Assembly (NCBI RefSeq): GCF_000243335.1
Contig: NZ_JH597775.1
Location: 85,241-149,240, forward strand
Length of the DNA: 64,000 bases
Origin: Leptonema illini DSM 21528
Lineage (GTDB): Bacteria > Spirochaetota > Leptospiria > Leptospirales > Leptonemataceae
Reading direction: 5' to 3'
The notes below the pieces were generated by a model. That model was not told where the DNA came from. It searched no databases and saw only the letters and a program-made list of their open reading frames with translations. The position numbers and the translations under genes are program-made. Of the stretch, positions 8,648 through 17,108 are shown one piece after another. Numbering within the stretch: position 1 is the first letter of the stretch; each line of letters opens with the position of its first letter.

Positions 8648-9774
8648 TTCGCTGACTCCGCATAAATCACAGTATGGGGCTTATATTTGTAGTCTGTCTT
8701 CCCATTTCTATCTTTATAGTAAGTATCAACATACCGAACAGATGTTTTCCCATCCGCTTCTTTTTGTTTCACTACAAGCCAAGTATGTACGTCATTTCTC
8801 ATAAGAGCAATATTGGCTGATGATTTCATGAAGGATTGAAGCCCTGCACCATCTGCTCCATCTACCACTTTCAATTTTTGATCCGGGCTGAGATATTTTG
8901 TCATCAGTTCATACGGTTTTTCAACCCGGGCAAATCCACCGTCGTTCCTGTCCTTTATAATCATCCCGTCGCTTGCCCCATCTATTATGAATTTTTCATA
9001 AGACGGTACAGAGCCCGGATTCAATTCAGATACGAATAGGTATAGACTATTCATAAAGCAACTCTGCGTTGCAGTATGAGGTACATACTGCGTTTCAAAA
9101 GAACGCTTCAATGCTGGGTCGTCAATGTTGGCCTCATCTATTTCCCTCTGAATGGCATCGCGAATTTTTTCCTGTAATTCGCCACCATGCTGATAGTAGG
9201 GACCAGTAGCCTTTTCTATAAGCTCTTTTACCTCTTCAGGTGAATACCCCTGCGCATTATGCACAACCACATCGCTCTCACCCACCAGATAGGTATGCGT
9301 CTCGTTCACCTCGAAGTTATACACCGTCTCGGCTCGGTCCTCGACCGTAATCCCCACGATCACGCCCTGCTTCGATTGCCTGTAGGAGACGTTCTGTAGG
9401 CGAGCTCCGCCGTATACATCGAGCTGCGACACTTCACCGGCAAGCAGCGAGTCGTCACCGACATGCAGGTCGGCCGCCTTCACCCAGCCTTTGCCTTCTA
9501 TGTAGAAGGGGTGGGTGGCCGTCGTTTGCAGTTTTGTGCCGGTGTCATAGACCAGCGTGTAGATACGGTCGGTTTTACGGATGAACGTCTGCTTTACCGT
9601 CTGCACCTCAATGCGTTTTGTCGTCTCGTTATATGAGAGAACCTTATCCCCGGCGCGAATATCCTCGATATTGCGGTAGCCGGAGGGCGTTTTCACCTTC
9701 GTTCCTGCAACGAAACAGGTCCGGAATTGGAATTCGCCGTTACTCCGCCACCAGGCTCCGACCGGACTTCTCAT
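8644..9774 (-). CDS. Hint autoprocessing domain plus C-terminal cysteine-peptidase-like toxin
   Basis: A 376-residue protein. Residues 20-173 form a Hint domain: nucleophile Cys20 in TCFVAGTKV, block-B His88 in TATHPF, and C-terminal VVVHN (Asn173), the splice/cleavage point. Residues 177-376 are a separate domain with Cys239 in QSCFMNSLYLF, His330 in NDVHTWLVV and Asp350 in RYVDTYY, a Cys-His-Asp order like papain-fold (C39-like) peptidases or deamidases. This is the pre-toxin Hint plus C-terminal effector layout of polymorphic toxins, but only 19 residues precede the Hint domain and no secretion signal or Rhs repeats are present. It could be an orphan toxin cassette whose N-terminal carrier was lost. 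An in-frame stop lies just upstream of the ATG. Confidence 0.85.
   Translation of the reverse strand: MRSPVGAWWRSNGEFQFRTCFVAGTKVKTPSGYRNIEDIRAGDKVLSYNETTKRIEVQTVKQTFIRKTDRIYTLVYDTGTKLQTTATHPFYIEGKGWVKAADLHVGDDSLLAGEVSQLDVYGGARLQNVSYRQSKQGVIVGITVEDRAETVYNFEVNETHTYLVGESDVVVHNAQGYSPEEVKELIEKATGPYYQHGGELQEKIRDAIQREIDEANIDDPALKRSFETQYVPHTATQSCFMNSLYLFVSELNPGSVPSYEKFIIDGASDGMIIKDRNDGGFARVEKPYELMTKYLSPDQKLKVVDGADGAGLQSFMKSSANIALMRNDVHTWLVVKQKEADGKTSVRYVDTYYKDRNGKTDYKYKPHTVIYAESAK
9399..9717. repeat. 319-bp direct repeat, right copy
   Basis: This is the partner of bases 1-319. It covers the Hint coding sequence from Cys20 to about residue 126 of the 8644-9774 gene. Because the left copy is cut by the window edge, the true repeat may be longer toward the toxin end. 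Confidence 0.9.
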
Positions 9775-9792
9775 CCGGCCGGTACAACGCTA

Positions 9793-10461
9793 TCAATCCC
9801 AGCGGATGCTTTCGAGAGAGCGCTGGGCTTCTTTTTTCACGCCGGCCGGGAAGCGCGACTTGATGATCTTCATGAGCGGAACAAAGGCCCGCTTATCGCC
9901 GAGCGTACCCAGGCCCTGAACGACGGCCGTGACGACGGTGATGTTGTCGGATTGCGGGCCGCGTTCCACCTCTTTATCAAGGGCGCCAAGCAGCTCCTGA
10001 GCCGCCATCTCGGATTGATTGCGGAACTTGCCGAGCGACAGAGCGGCGGCGATGCGCACCTCTTCATGCTCCTGTAAATCCTGTAGACGACGTCCGAGAG
10101 CGGGGATCAGATCCTGGCCGCCTTTCAGATTCCAGAAGTTACCCAGGGCCTGACAGATATGGATGCGAAGCACGTGATGATACGGCTCCTCGGATCGCGG
10201 AGTCAGAGCGCCGAGCATCGGGTTATACAGCTTCTCGGGCGGGAAGTCAGAGTTATACAGCTGACGGGCAAGCACGCCGAGACGATCTACGGCGTTGGAT
10301 TTCTCTTCAATACGCACGCTTGGATCAGAGAGCAACCGAGTGAGCTCTTCGACGCCCTTCTCGTTAGCCGGTATGCGGTTGAAGATAGGTGCGGTCTCCT
10401 GCGCCAGGAGGGCGGCCGGAGCGAAGAGGCAAAAAAGAACGAGCATCATCCAGTATTTCAT
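9793..10461 (-). CDS. Exported HEAT-repeat protein
   Basis: A 222-residue protein with an N-terminal signal peptide (MKYWMMLVLFCLFAPAALLA, then QET), so it is probably periplasmic. The rest consists of helical HEAT-like repeats, for example VRIAAALSLGKFRNQSEMAAQELLGAL and VVQGLGTLGDKRAFVPLMKII, a fold that usually forms a protein-binding scaffold. Its ATG directly follows the TAA of the upstream HAMP-like gene, and AGAGGGTG sits inside the end of that gene, so the two are co-translated. The Hint gene begins 19 bp downstream of its stop. No specific partner can be named. Confidence 0.8.
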   Translation of the reverse strand: MKYWMMLVLFCLFAPAALLAQETAPIFNRIPANEKGVEELTRLLSDPSVRIEEKSNAVDRLGVLARQLYNSDFPPEKLYNPMLGALTPRSEEPYHHVLRIHICQALGNFWNLKGGQDLIPALGRRLQDLQEHEEVRIAAALSLGKFRNQSEMAAQELLGALDKEVERGPQSDNITVVTAVVQGLGTLGDKRAFVPLMKIIKSRFPAGVKKEAQRSLESIRWD

Positions 10462-10980
10462 TTATTTCACCCTCTTTTCGATCAGCGTGTTGATGTCGTC
10501 CACAAGCTCCTGGAACTGATCCCCTCTGCGAATGCGGATCGGACGAACCGGGCCGCCCTCCGCCATCTCCTGCAGGGTCTTGCGCATGTTATGCACAGGC
10601 CCGGCCATCGAATGCGAATAGAAAAGGCCGAAGACGACGAGCAGCACGAGATTAATGCTACTTACAAAGACGATAGGCACCCAGTACAGATCAAAGGCGT
10701 TGAAGATGCGGCCCGGAACGCCCATCTGAACGATGGCTCCGTCGGCGCTCTGACAGCTCAACGTTTGTTCGGTACTCATAGAAATCAGAACGCCGCCTTC
10801 TTCTGAAAGAAGCGGATACGGATTCTCGCGTATCATCCAGAGTATTCCAAGTGTAAAGGCTACGACAAGAAGCACTATGGCTGAGAACCGCAGAATAAAT
10901 ACATTCTGGAACTTCCGGTCGATATAATAACGCCAGCGTAGCTGTTTCTTTTCATCTTTTTCTGTATGGAGATCGGTCAT
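10462..10980 (-). CDS. HAMP-like two-pass membrane protein
   Basis: A 172-residue protein with a charged N-terminus, one membrane segment at about residues 29-51 (VFILRFSAIVLLVVAFTLGILW), a short extracytoplasmic loop of about 45 residues, a second segment at about 96-118 (YWVPIVFVSSINLVLLVVFGLFY) and a C-terminal HAMP-like helical region (MAGPVHNMRKTLQEMAEGG, GDQFQELVDDINTLIEKR). This is the sensor half of a chemoreceptor or histidine kinase without an output domain. Signalling would need a partner. The exported HEAT-repeat protein encoded immediately downstream could be one, which is inference. Confidence 0.75.
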   Translation of the reverse strand: MTDLHTEKDEKKQLRWRYYIDRKFQNVFILRFSAIVLLVVAFTLGILWMIRENPYPLLSEEGGVLISMSTEQTLSCQSADGAIVQMGVPGRIFNAFDLYWVPIVFVSSINLVLLVVFGLFYSHSMAGPVHNMRKTLQEMAEGGPVRPIRIRRGDQFQELVDDINTLIEKRVK

Positions 10981-11021
10981 GCAAAACTCCTGCCCGGCGG
11001 GCTTTTCCTCTACAAACAGAC

Positions 11022-11046
11022 AACGGAGCTGGACCGCAACTCCGTT
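11022..11046 (-). terminator. Possible terminator after the TPR lipoprotein gene
   Basis: A stem of AACGGAG (11022-11028) and CTCCGTT (11040-11046) lies in the 106-bp gap below the TPR gene. On the minus strand the following tract is only moderately T-rich. The better T-run is on the plus strand, so direction is uncertain. Confidence 0.35.
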
Positions 11047-11086
11047 TTTCTATCTGCAATACTGTCCTGATGCAAAAAATTCTCGC

Positions 11087-14000
11087 TCATTTCCCTATAC
11101 GAACGCTGTAGATAGAGGCGCCGCTCAGATTCTCTCTGAGAAGAACCTGTCCCTCTTTATTCACAAGCAGCAATTGCCGGTTGCGACCTATAAAGCTGAT
11201 TCTATCAGATGAGACGACGGAAATCGTTTCAAGACTGATCGGATTTTCTGGCAGCTTAAATGAGCCGATTTCCTTCCCATCATGAGAAAAAAGATCCACC
11301 GTATTCCCAGAAACAAGAATCGGTTGCGAAGCAAGCACCGCCTTACGCCCCTTCAGGGCGATGCCTCTTTCTTTTGAAAGAGAATCTGCGCTTAAAAAGA
11401 TTAGCTCTGAGGCCGTCTGCAAGATGATCCTTGAACCATCATCGGCAACACGAAGATCTTCGATTCGTGAAGGCGCTGTAAAATCAGCCTTTGCCTTCAG
11501 CTCAGAATCAAGCAAGGTAATCTTATTTGCAACGTAGACGGCATAGCTCGTCTTTGCATCTGCCCCCGAGTTAAGCGCAATCATCTTCGCACCGACTGGA
11601 GCGGTGTATTCGGCCGTCGTGCGCGCCTTTCGAAAGACCGCCGGCCTGTTCCCGCATTGCAGCTGCACGATGGGATCAGCCCCGGTCCCCGAAACGTCAC
11701 AGGCGGTGGCCGGCACGGCAACAGGCAGAAGCTCCTCGCCCGTTATCGGATCAAAGCTGCGCAGGCGACCCTTTTCAAGCACTAACAGGAATCCATCGAG
11801 ATGATGGGCTACAGGCTTAACATCGACCTGAAAGAGAACTCTGTCCGTGCCGCGCTCCACGCCGAGGACCATGTCCTTGCGCACGATAAGAAAAGACTCG
11901 GCGAAGGCATAGACGGGATCATTGCCTGCAGGATAGCGCATGGCGGGTTCGAGAAAGTCCTTCTGTCCGCCGGCGCTGGCAAGCAACCGTCGCACCTTAC
12001 CGGCCCGATCGTCCCCCGGATACTCTTTCAGGAACTGTCGACCCGAAGCCTCAAGCTCGCGGGACTTCATCTTATCGAGGATCTCGATACGGGCAAAGAG
12101 GAACTCCGGCGTCTTCTGAATGGCAAGCGCCCTATCGATGCTCTGAAGGGCCGCTCGCTGGTTTCCCTTCGAATAGTGCAGATAGGCCAGATGATAGTGC
12201 GGATCGGCAAAGTCCGGATAGATGCGCGTCAGTTCGGTGAGGGCGCGCTCCGTTCGCTGGCTGCCGTCGTTCCATTCCATCAGAGCGAGGTTGAGCAGAG
12301 CAAGCTCCTGCCCGTGCCTTTCAATCTTGCGCGCCTCTTCAAACTCTCGCCTGGCCTCCGCTTTCTTTTCCTGTTCGTAGTAGATCACGCCGCGAGCGAT
12401 ACGGGCGGGTAAAAAGTCGGGCCTGTAGAGCAGGGCCTGTTGCATGTGCTCAAGCGCTCGATCATATCTCTCGCGGAGCATCTCGATGACGCCTAACTTA
12501 TACGAAGAGAAGAAGGCCGACTCGTCTTCTGCAAGGATCTTCTTGAAGCCCTGCTCGGCCTCATCGAGCTGCCTGCGATCAAGCAACCTTGAATACAGGG
12601 CCTCGCGATACTCGATGCCTGCCGGGTCTTTTTTCAGGGCTTCGATCAGCATGGCCTGTCCGGCTGCCTCGCGTCCCGTTTCAAAGCGGATCTCGGCAAG
12701 TCGCACGAGAAAAGAAGGCCGCTGCCACTGGCGATAGAGGCGTGAGAACTGATCCTCCGCCTTTTTATACTCAGCTCGACGGAAGGACTCTTCAGCCCTT
12801 TCGATCTCGGGAATAAGATGTCGGAATTTGCGGTTCTCTTCAATAATCTGACGATTTCGCGCAAGCGCCGGATGCGCCGGATCAAGGCGCTCCGCCTCTT
12901 TCAGATGAGATGCGGCCTCATCGAAGCGGTTGCGCGCGTTCTTCTCGATGGCGTACTCGATCTGAATGCCGGCCATGCGCCTTTTTACATAGGCGTTCCC
13001 CGGAAGCCGGGCAAGCAGAGAGCGATATTCCTGATATGCCTCATCACGGCGACCCTCGTCCTCTTTCATACGGGCAAAGGCAAGAAGCACCTCTGGGTTC
13101 GTGGCCGACATCTGCTGGATCTCACGCTGAAGCGCCGATCGTGCGCGCGTATTGCCCGTTTTCTGATACAGGGAAAGCAGACCTTCAAGGGCCTCGGGGT
13201 TAGCCGGCTCAGAGGCTCTCACGGTGCGAAAGGCCGCCTCGGCGCCTTTGAAGTTATTGTTGAGCAGCCGGGCCCTGCCGATGGCGATCAGCGTCGGAGC
13301 ATAGTCCTTCTTCAGACGCAGCGCCTTCGTGTATTCCGTCTCGGCGCGTCTGTACTGACCTCTGCCGAACAAGGCATGGCCGCGTTCAAGCATCTCGTGA
13401 ATCTGAATGCGCTCTGCCGTCTCTTTCCATTCCGGGCCGGATTCGGTCTTTTGAATCACCGCAAGGTGACGACGCGCATCGGCAAAACGGCCGAGCTCGA
13501 TGTACTGAAAGAGAGCGTTTTTGCGCGCGGGAATAAACCTTTCGTCCTTTGTAAGAATCCGTTCGAAGATCATCACGGCCTTCTCGCGATCGCCCTGCGC
13601 CGCATAATGCAGCCCGAGCTGATTGAGAAGCTCGGCATCGTCGGGATTTCGACGCAGTCCCTCTTCGATTACTTTAAGAGAGCGATCATAATCGGCCTGT
13701 CTTCTTGCCGTCGAGGCGATCAGGATGCGCGCCTCTCTGCTTTCAGGACTGACACGCAGTGCCTCTTCGAACTCCTTGCGCGCTCCAGCAACGTTCCCGC
13801 GGGCCAGGAACACCGAGCCCAGCTGCAAACGCGGTCCCGGCGAACGGGGGCTGAGCTGCATCGCCTCGCGAAAAGATGCCTCGGCGCGCGCATAATCCTT
13901 TTTACGGAAGAAAAGGTTCCCCTGCTCAAGTAACCGGGCCGTCTGACTGGCATCGCTCCCCTTCAGAGCATCCTGCATCTTCGGATTGGCCCGCTGCGCC

Positions 14001-14635
14001 CGACGGAAGTATTCATCGGCTTCGTCGAAACGTCGCAGCTCAAGGCAAACGTCTCCAAGTTGCAACAGAGCCTGGTCGCGATACTCAAAGCCGTCGACGT
14101 CGGCCTTTTTTAAAAGAGATAGAGAGCGTTCGTAGCTCTTTTTTTCCTTATTAAGGACTCCGGCACGATAGTTATACGCCGGATCATCGGGATGCAGCTC
14201 CAGCAGTCGCTGGAATCTTTTCAGCGACAGGTCAAGATCGCCTCTTGAGCCATAGATCAACCCGAGAGAAAGAAGGATCTGCTCCTGATCGGGAGCAAGT
14301 TCCTCCGCTCTTAAAAGGGACTGTAACGCCTCATCGGTTTTGCCTTCTTCTTTATAGACCATCCCCAGCAGATAATGCCCCTGAAAGGTCGGCAGAACCT
14401 GCAGCGATTCCTCTGCCTTCTTTTCTGCCGTTCTGAAATCGCGTCGCACCAGAGCAAGATTGCCCTGATCGAGAAGAGATCGAATACGAGCGGATTGCAC
14501 GGGATCGCCGGCGATGGCCGTGTCCTTTGCCTCGGATCGTCGGACTTCCTGCGTGGCGCAGGATGCCAGAATTGTTAACGTAGTAATAACTATCAGTCGT
14601 TTCATCAGTCTGCCTTTTCTCGATCGTTCTTTCAT
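11087..14635 (-). CDS. Large TPR lipoprotein with C-terminal propeller-like domain
   Basis: A 1182-residue protein. The lipoprotein signal MKRLIVITTLTILASC begins at residue 11 of this reading. The ATG at 14635 overlaps the previous stop as ATGA, but 14605 would give a more classical signal peptide. About residues 40-840 are a long array of tetratricopeptide repeats (for example ALQSLLRAEELAPDQEQILLSLGLIY, EFEEALRVSPESREARILIAS). The last 280 residues are beta-rich with WD/PQQ-like blades (RLRSFDPITGEELLPV, LLVNKEGQVLL). It is probably an envelope scaffold facing the periplasm. It is co-transcribed with the PEGA-like lipoprotein upstream, suggesting a shared envelope complex. No enzyme motif is seen. 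Confidence 0.88.
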   Translation of the reverse strand: MKERSRKGRLMKRLIVITTLTILASCATQEVRRSEAKDTAIAGDPVQSARIRSLLDQGNLALVRRDFRTAEKKAEESLQVLPTFQGHYLLGMVYKEEGKTDEALQSLLRAEELAPDQEQILLSLGLIYGSRGDLDLSLKRFQRLLELHPDDPAYNYRAGVLNKEKKSYERSLSLLKKADVDGFEYRDQALLQLGDVCLELRRFDEADEYFRRAQRANPKMQDALKGSDASQTARLLEQGNLFFRKKDYARAEASFREAMQLSPRSPGPRLQLGSVFLARGNVAGARKEFEEALRVSPESREARILIASTARRQADYDRSLKVIEEGLRRNPDDAELLNQLGLHYAAQGDREKAVMIFERILTKDERFIPARKNALFQYIELGRFADARRHLAVIQKTESGPEWKETAERIQIHEMLERGHALFGRGQYRRAETEYTKALRLKKDYAPTLIAIGRARLLNNNFKGAEAAFRTVRASEPANPEALEGLLSLYQKTGNTRARSALQREIQQMSATNPEVLLAFARMKEDEGRRDEAYQEYRSLLARLPGNAYVKRRMAGIQIEYAIEKNARNRFDEAASHLKEAERLDPAHPALARNRQIIEENRKFRHLIPEIERAEESFRRAEYKKAEDQFSRLYRQWQRPSFLVRLAEIRFETGREAAGQAMLIEALKKDPAGIEYREALYSRLLDRRQLDEAEQGFKKILAEDESAFFSSYKLGVIEMLRERYDRALEHMQQALLYRPDFLPARIARGVIYYEQEKKAEARREFEEARKIERHGQELALLNLALMEWNDGSQRTERALTELTRIYPDFADPHYHLAYLHYSKGNQRAALQSIDRALAIQKTPEFLFARIEILDKMKSRELEASGRQFLKEYPGDDRAGKVRRLLASAGGQKDFLEPAMRYPAGNDPVYAFAESFLIVRKDMVLGVERGTDRVLFQVDVKPVAHHLDGFLLVLEKGRLRSFDPITGEELLPVAVPATACDVSGTGADPIVQLQCGNRPAVFRKARTTAEYTAPVGAKMIALNSGADAKTSYAVYVANKITLLDSELKAKADFTAPSRIEDLRVADDGSRIILQTASELIFLSADSLSKERGIALKGRKAVLASQPILVSGNTVDLFSHDGKEIGSFKLPENPISLETISVVSSDRISFIGRNRQLLLVNKEGQVLLRENLSGASIYSVRIGK

Positions 14636-16251
14636 CGATCGCCCTTACTCTTATCGTCCTCGCGAAGACGAAGCGGAGAACCACTCATTGATTTGAATTC
14701 ATACCAGAAGAAGCGGCCTGCGCGAAAGAACATCCCGCCTGTACGAGAACCGCTGCGTAATAGAATCTCCTCGGGCGGTTTTGATCCGGCCTGAGATCCG
14801 ATCGTGATCAACCGCACGGCGGAGGGAACCGTGAATGCTCCGTCATAAAAGGACTTCCCGTTGATGCGCAGAGCGAGAGTCCCGGCAGTACGATCAAGAT
14901 CGGCGAAAATATAGATCTGCCTTCCCTGCTCTCTCTTAAACGTATAAACCTGCACCTTGCCCTGAATCTCCAGCCGCAGGCGTATGTCGTCGGCCGAAGG
15001 TTCGATCAGGAAACGATCTCCCTCGGAATACATGCCGAACGACGCCGCCTGATCGGGAAGAATGGCTTCAAGCTGCAACCTCTCGGCGCCGATCGGTATG
15101 CTGGAAAGGCCCGAGCGGGCCGACAGAGCCGGTCTGTCGAAGTCGGCGATATAAAAGCGCTGATCGGAGGATGTATAACTCCAGAGTCCGGATTCGAGCG
15201 CCGATTTCAAAGAAGCGCCGCGAAACGCCAGATAATATTCAAACGGATAAAAGCGATCGACCCGCCGACCGCCGCTTACCTGTAAACGATCGACTGTAAC
15301 GACTCTAAAATCCTGCTCGCCGGATTTTTCGGCGATCTCAAGCTCATACACTCCGGCAAGTACGCCGGGACGGGCCACCGGCGCTTCGCCGATCACCTCC
15401 CCATCAAGAGCGAGGCGATACCCGTCGGGCGACGTAAAGATCAAGGCGCTTCCTGGATCGGAGTCATCGCTCCAGGCGGCCATCAGCATCCGCTCGCCGC
15501 CGTCAGGCACACGAACGCTTTTTCTCTGCTCGGGCTGTCCCTGACGTCGAATAACGATCTCACGAATGCCCGATCTTATCTGTACGTCGACGGGCGTCGC
15601 TCCCAGAGGAAGCAGAGCGCCGTTTTCTTTAAGAAAGACGTCGGAGCGAGAAGGCGAAGTGATGCGCAACGTGCCGGTACCAAGTCTCTCCGCCAGTGCA
15701 AGCAGCATCTTTCGCGAATCGTCGGCAAGGTCCGGATAACCATGTGCTACGACGACAGCCCGACCTGATTGTTCGATATGCACGCCGCCGTCGTCTTTCG
15801 CGGGCTCTGCCAGACTCAGCTGAATAGACTGTAGCTCTTTTTCCTTGCCTGCGACAAGTTCAAAGGCCGTTACCGCAACGCCGCCTTCAGCCGGCCGGAA
15901 CAGAAGCCGGTGGCTGAACGAAGGCCCCTCCGTCTCTGAAAAGACCGCAGGCCACGGAGAGAGAGGTCCCGATGTATTTTGCCGCTGACTGAGGAATGCA
16001 ATGATGCGTAACTTGAGCCCTTCATCGATACCTGCATCAAAGTGCAGGTGTACGCGAATGTCCTTTCTCTCATCTATAGGATGAGGAATGAGGGCCTCCG
16101 TAAGATCATACGGAGCAATGGCCGGTAAATCCGGCCCCGGAGCCGTCTCTCGAACAGGCCCTGCGCAAAAAGAAAGGAACACAGGAACGATCAAAAGCGG
16201 GCGGCGGAAGACGGCCTTATAAAGAGCACGTGCATACGAAAAGAACGACAA
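14632..16251 (-). CDS. Lipoprotein with PEGA-like repeats
   Basis: A 539-residue protein if it starts at TTG 16251. I chose this start because GGAGGT lies five bases upstream and it gives a normal lipoprotein signal (MSFFSYARALYKAVFRRPLL, then IVPVFLSFC). The upstream ATG at 16362 would overlap the next gene and bury the signal. Two PEGA-like beta modules are visible near the middle (LRITSPSRSDVFLKENGALL and LIFTSPDGYRLALDGEVIGE), and a concanavalin/laminin-G-like tail is possible (TAGTLALRINGKSFYDGAF). PEGA domains occur in surface and envelope proteins. It overlaps the TPR lipoprotein gene by 4 bp. The exact role is unknown. Confidence 0.75.
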   Translation of the reverse strand: MSFFSYARALYKAVFRRPLLIVPVFLSFCAGPVRETAPGPDLPAIAPYDLTEALIPHPIDERKDIRVHLHFDAGIDEGLKLRIIAFLSQRQNTSGPLSPWPAVFSETEGPSFSHRLLFRPAEGGVAVTAFELVAGKEKELQSIQLSLAEPAKDDGGVHIEQSGRAVVVAHGYPDLADDSRKMLLALAERLGTGTLRITSPSRSDVFLKENGALLPLGATPVDVQIRSGIREIVIRRQGQPEQRKSVRVPDGGERMLMAAWSDDSDPGSALIFTSPDGYRLALDGEVIGEAPVARPGVLAGVYELEIAEKSGEQDFRVVTVDRLQVSGGRRVDRFYPFEYYLAFRGASLKSALESGLWSYTSSDQRFYIADFDRPALSARSGLSSIPIGAERLQLEAILPDQAASFGMYSEGDRFLIEPSADDIRLRLEIQGKVQVYTFKREQGRQIYIFADLDRTAGTLALRINGKSFYDGAFTVPSAVRLITIGSQAGSKPPEEILLRSGSRTGGMFFRAGRFFWYEFKSMSGSPLRLREDDKSKGDR

Positions 16252-16315
16252 GTCAGACCTCCAGAAGCGGCGCTTCTGGAAGAAGATTGATAAACGTGTC
16301 GACTCTGTCAAGTAT

Positions 16316-16819
16316 TCATATGAAACGTTTTTCGAGCTTTCCCAGCCAGCGCGTGTAATCACGATGATAGGTCACAAGTCGCTGGAGAAAGGGGCGACGA
16401 TCATCAAGCAGAAGGTTTCGCGCCTCTGCAATAATGTCGGCAATGATTTCCCGGTGGAAGGTAAGGTGGCTGATATGGAAGAGACGAACGGCCTCGTTCA
16501 TCCTTTCTATACTCAGGCGGCCGCATCCGGCCATGAACTCTTCGAGTTGCGAGAAGGCCTTTTCCAGATCGGATGGATACGGCGAATTCATCAGCGCGAT
16601 GCGATCGGTAATGTCACGCAACACGGCAAAGAATCGCTCAAGCGATTCGCGGCTGAGGGTCTGAATATCAAAGTCTTCATCAAAAAACGATCGGGCAAAA
16701 TCCCACTCTTCGGGTGTAAGATCCTGTTTCTCATAGGCAGCCGCCAGAGAATCGACAACGGTCATCTTCTCAGAGGATCTGCGAGAGCCTTTCTTAGCAC
16801 TCAGGGTATCGACAGTCAT
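16316..16819 (-). CDS. Unrecognised helical cytoplasmic protein
   Basis: A 167-residue protein that I do not recognise. It is soluble, acidic to mixed in charge and predicted mostly helical, with no signal peptide or membrane segment. Landmarks are LTPEEWDFARSFFDEDFD, SLERFFAVLRDITDRIAL and the basic end YTRWLGKLEKRFI. The start at ATG 16819 is supported by CAGGAG eight bases upstream. Earlier in-frame starts at 16864 and 16966 lack ribosome sites, and the latter runs into the tRNA gene. It lies 65 bp before the PEGA-like lipoprotein gene and may share its transcript. Confidence 0.7.
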   Translation of the reverse strand: MTVDTLSAKKGSRRSSEKMTVVDSLAAAYEKQDLTPEEWDFARSFFDEDFDIQTLSRESLERFFAVLRDITDRIALMNSPYPSDLEKAFSQLEEFMAGCGRLSIERMNEAVRLFHISHLTFHREIIADIIAEARNLLLDDRRPFLQRLVTYHRDYTRWLGKLEKRFI

Positions 16820-16937
16820 TTCGGCACTCCTGCTTGAATCTGCGGCGACGAACGCCTGTGCCATTTTTTTTTGAGGCCCCCAGCGGTAAACTGAAATTTG
16901 CTTCCCCGCCTGGCAGGGGCACAAAATCTGGACGCCA

Positions 16938-17012
16938 CGGGATGTAGCGCAGTGGTAGCGCACCACGTTCGGGACGTGGGGGTCGTTGGTTCAAGTCCAA
17001 TCATCCCGACCA
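16938..17012 (+). tRNA. tRNA-Pro (anticodon CGG)
   Basis: A complete cloverleaf is visible. The acceptor stem is CGGGATG against CATCCCG, followed by discriminator A and an encoded CCA. The anticodon stem CCACG/CGTGG holds the loop TTCGGGA, whose anticodon is CGG with G37 as usual for proline. The T-arm is GTTGG-TTCAAGT-CCAAT. T-rich sequence (GTTTTTCT) follows directly and may end transcription. It reads CCG codons. Confidence 0.96.
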
Positions 17013-17108
17013 GTTTTTCTCTTCATACGACAGTAGCCGTCGCCCTTTTTTGAATTAGGGAATCAATTGACATCCATCGCCTGGCAGCGAATCTGATCAG
17101 GCTTTACC

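Noticed and set aside
1-9717. The 319-bp direct repeats as attachment sites of the integrase element
   Set aside because: They are coding Hint sequence, probably extend beyond the window, and their sharp boundary falls at a protein-domain edge, so module duplication explains them better than att sites.
12818-13933. A 371-codon plus-strand frame
   Set aside because: It lies wholly opposite the TPR lipoprotein, whose repeats are unmistakable; the frame is a codon-bias shadow.
16938-17012. The tRNA-Pro gene as the integration site of one of the elements
   Set aside because: No integrase lies next to it and no partial tRNA copy was seen elsewhere in the window.
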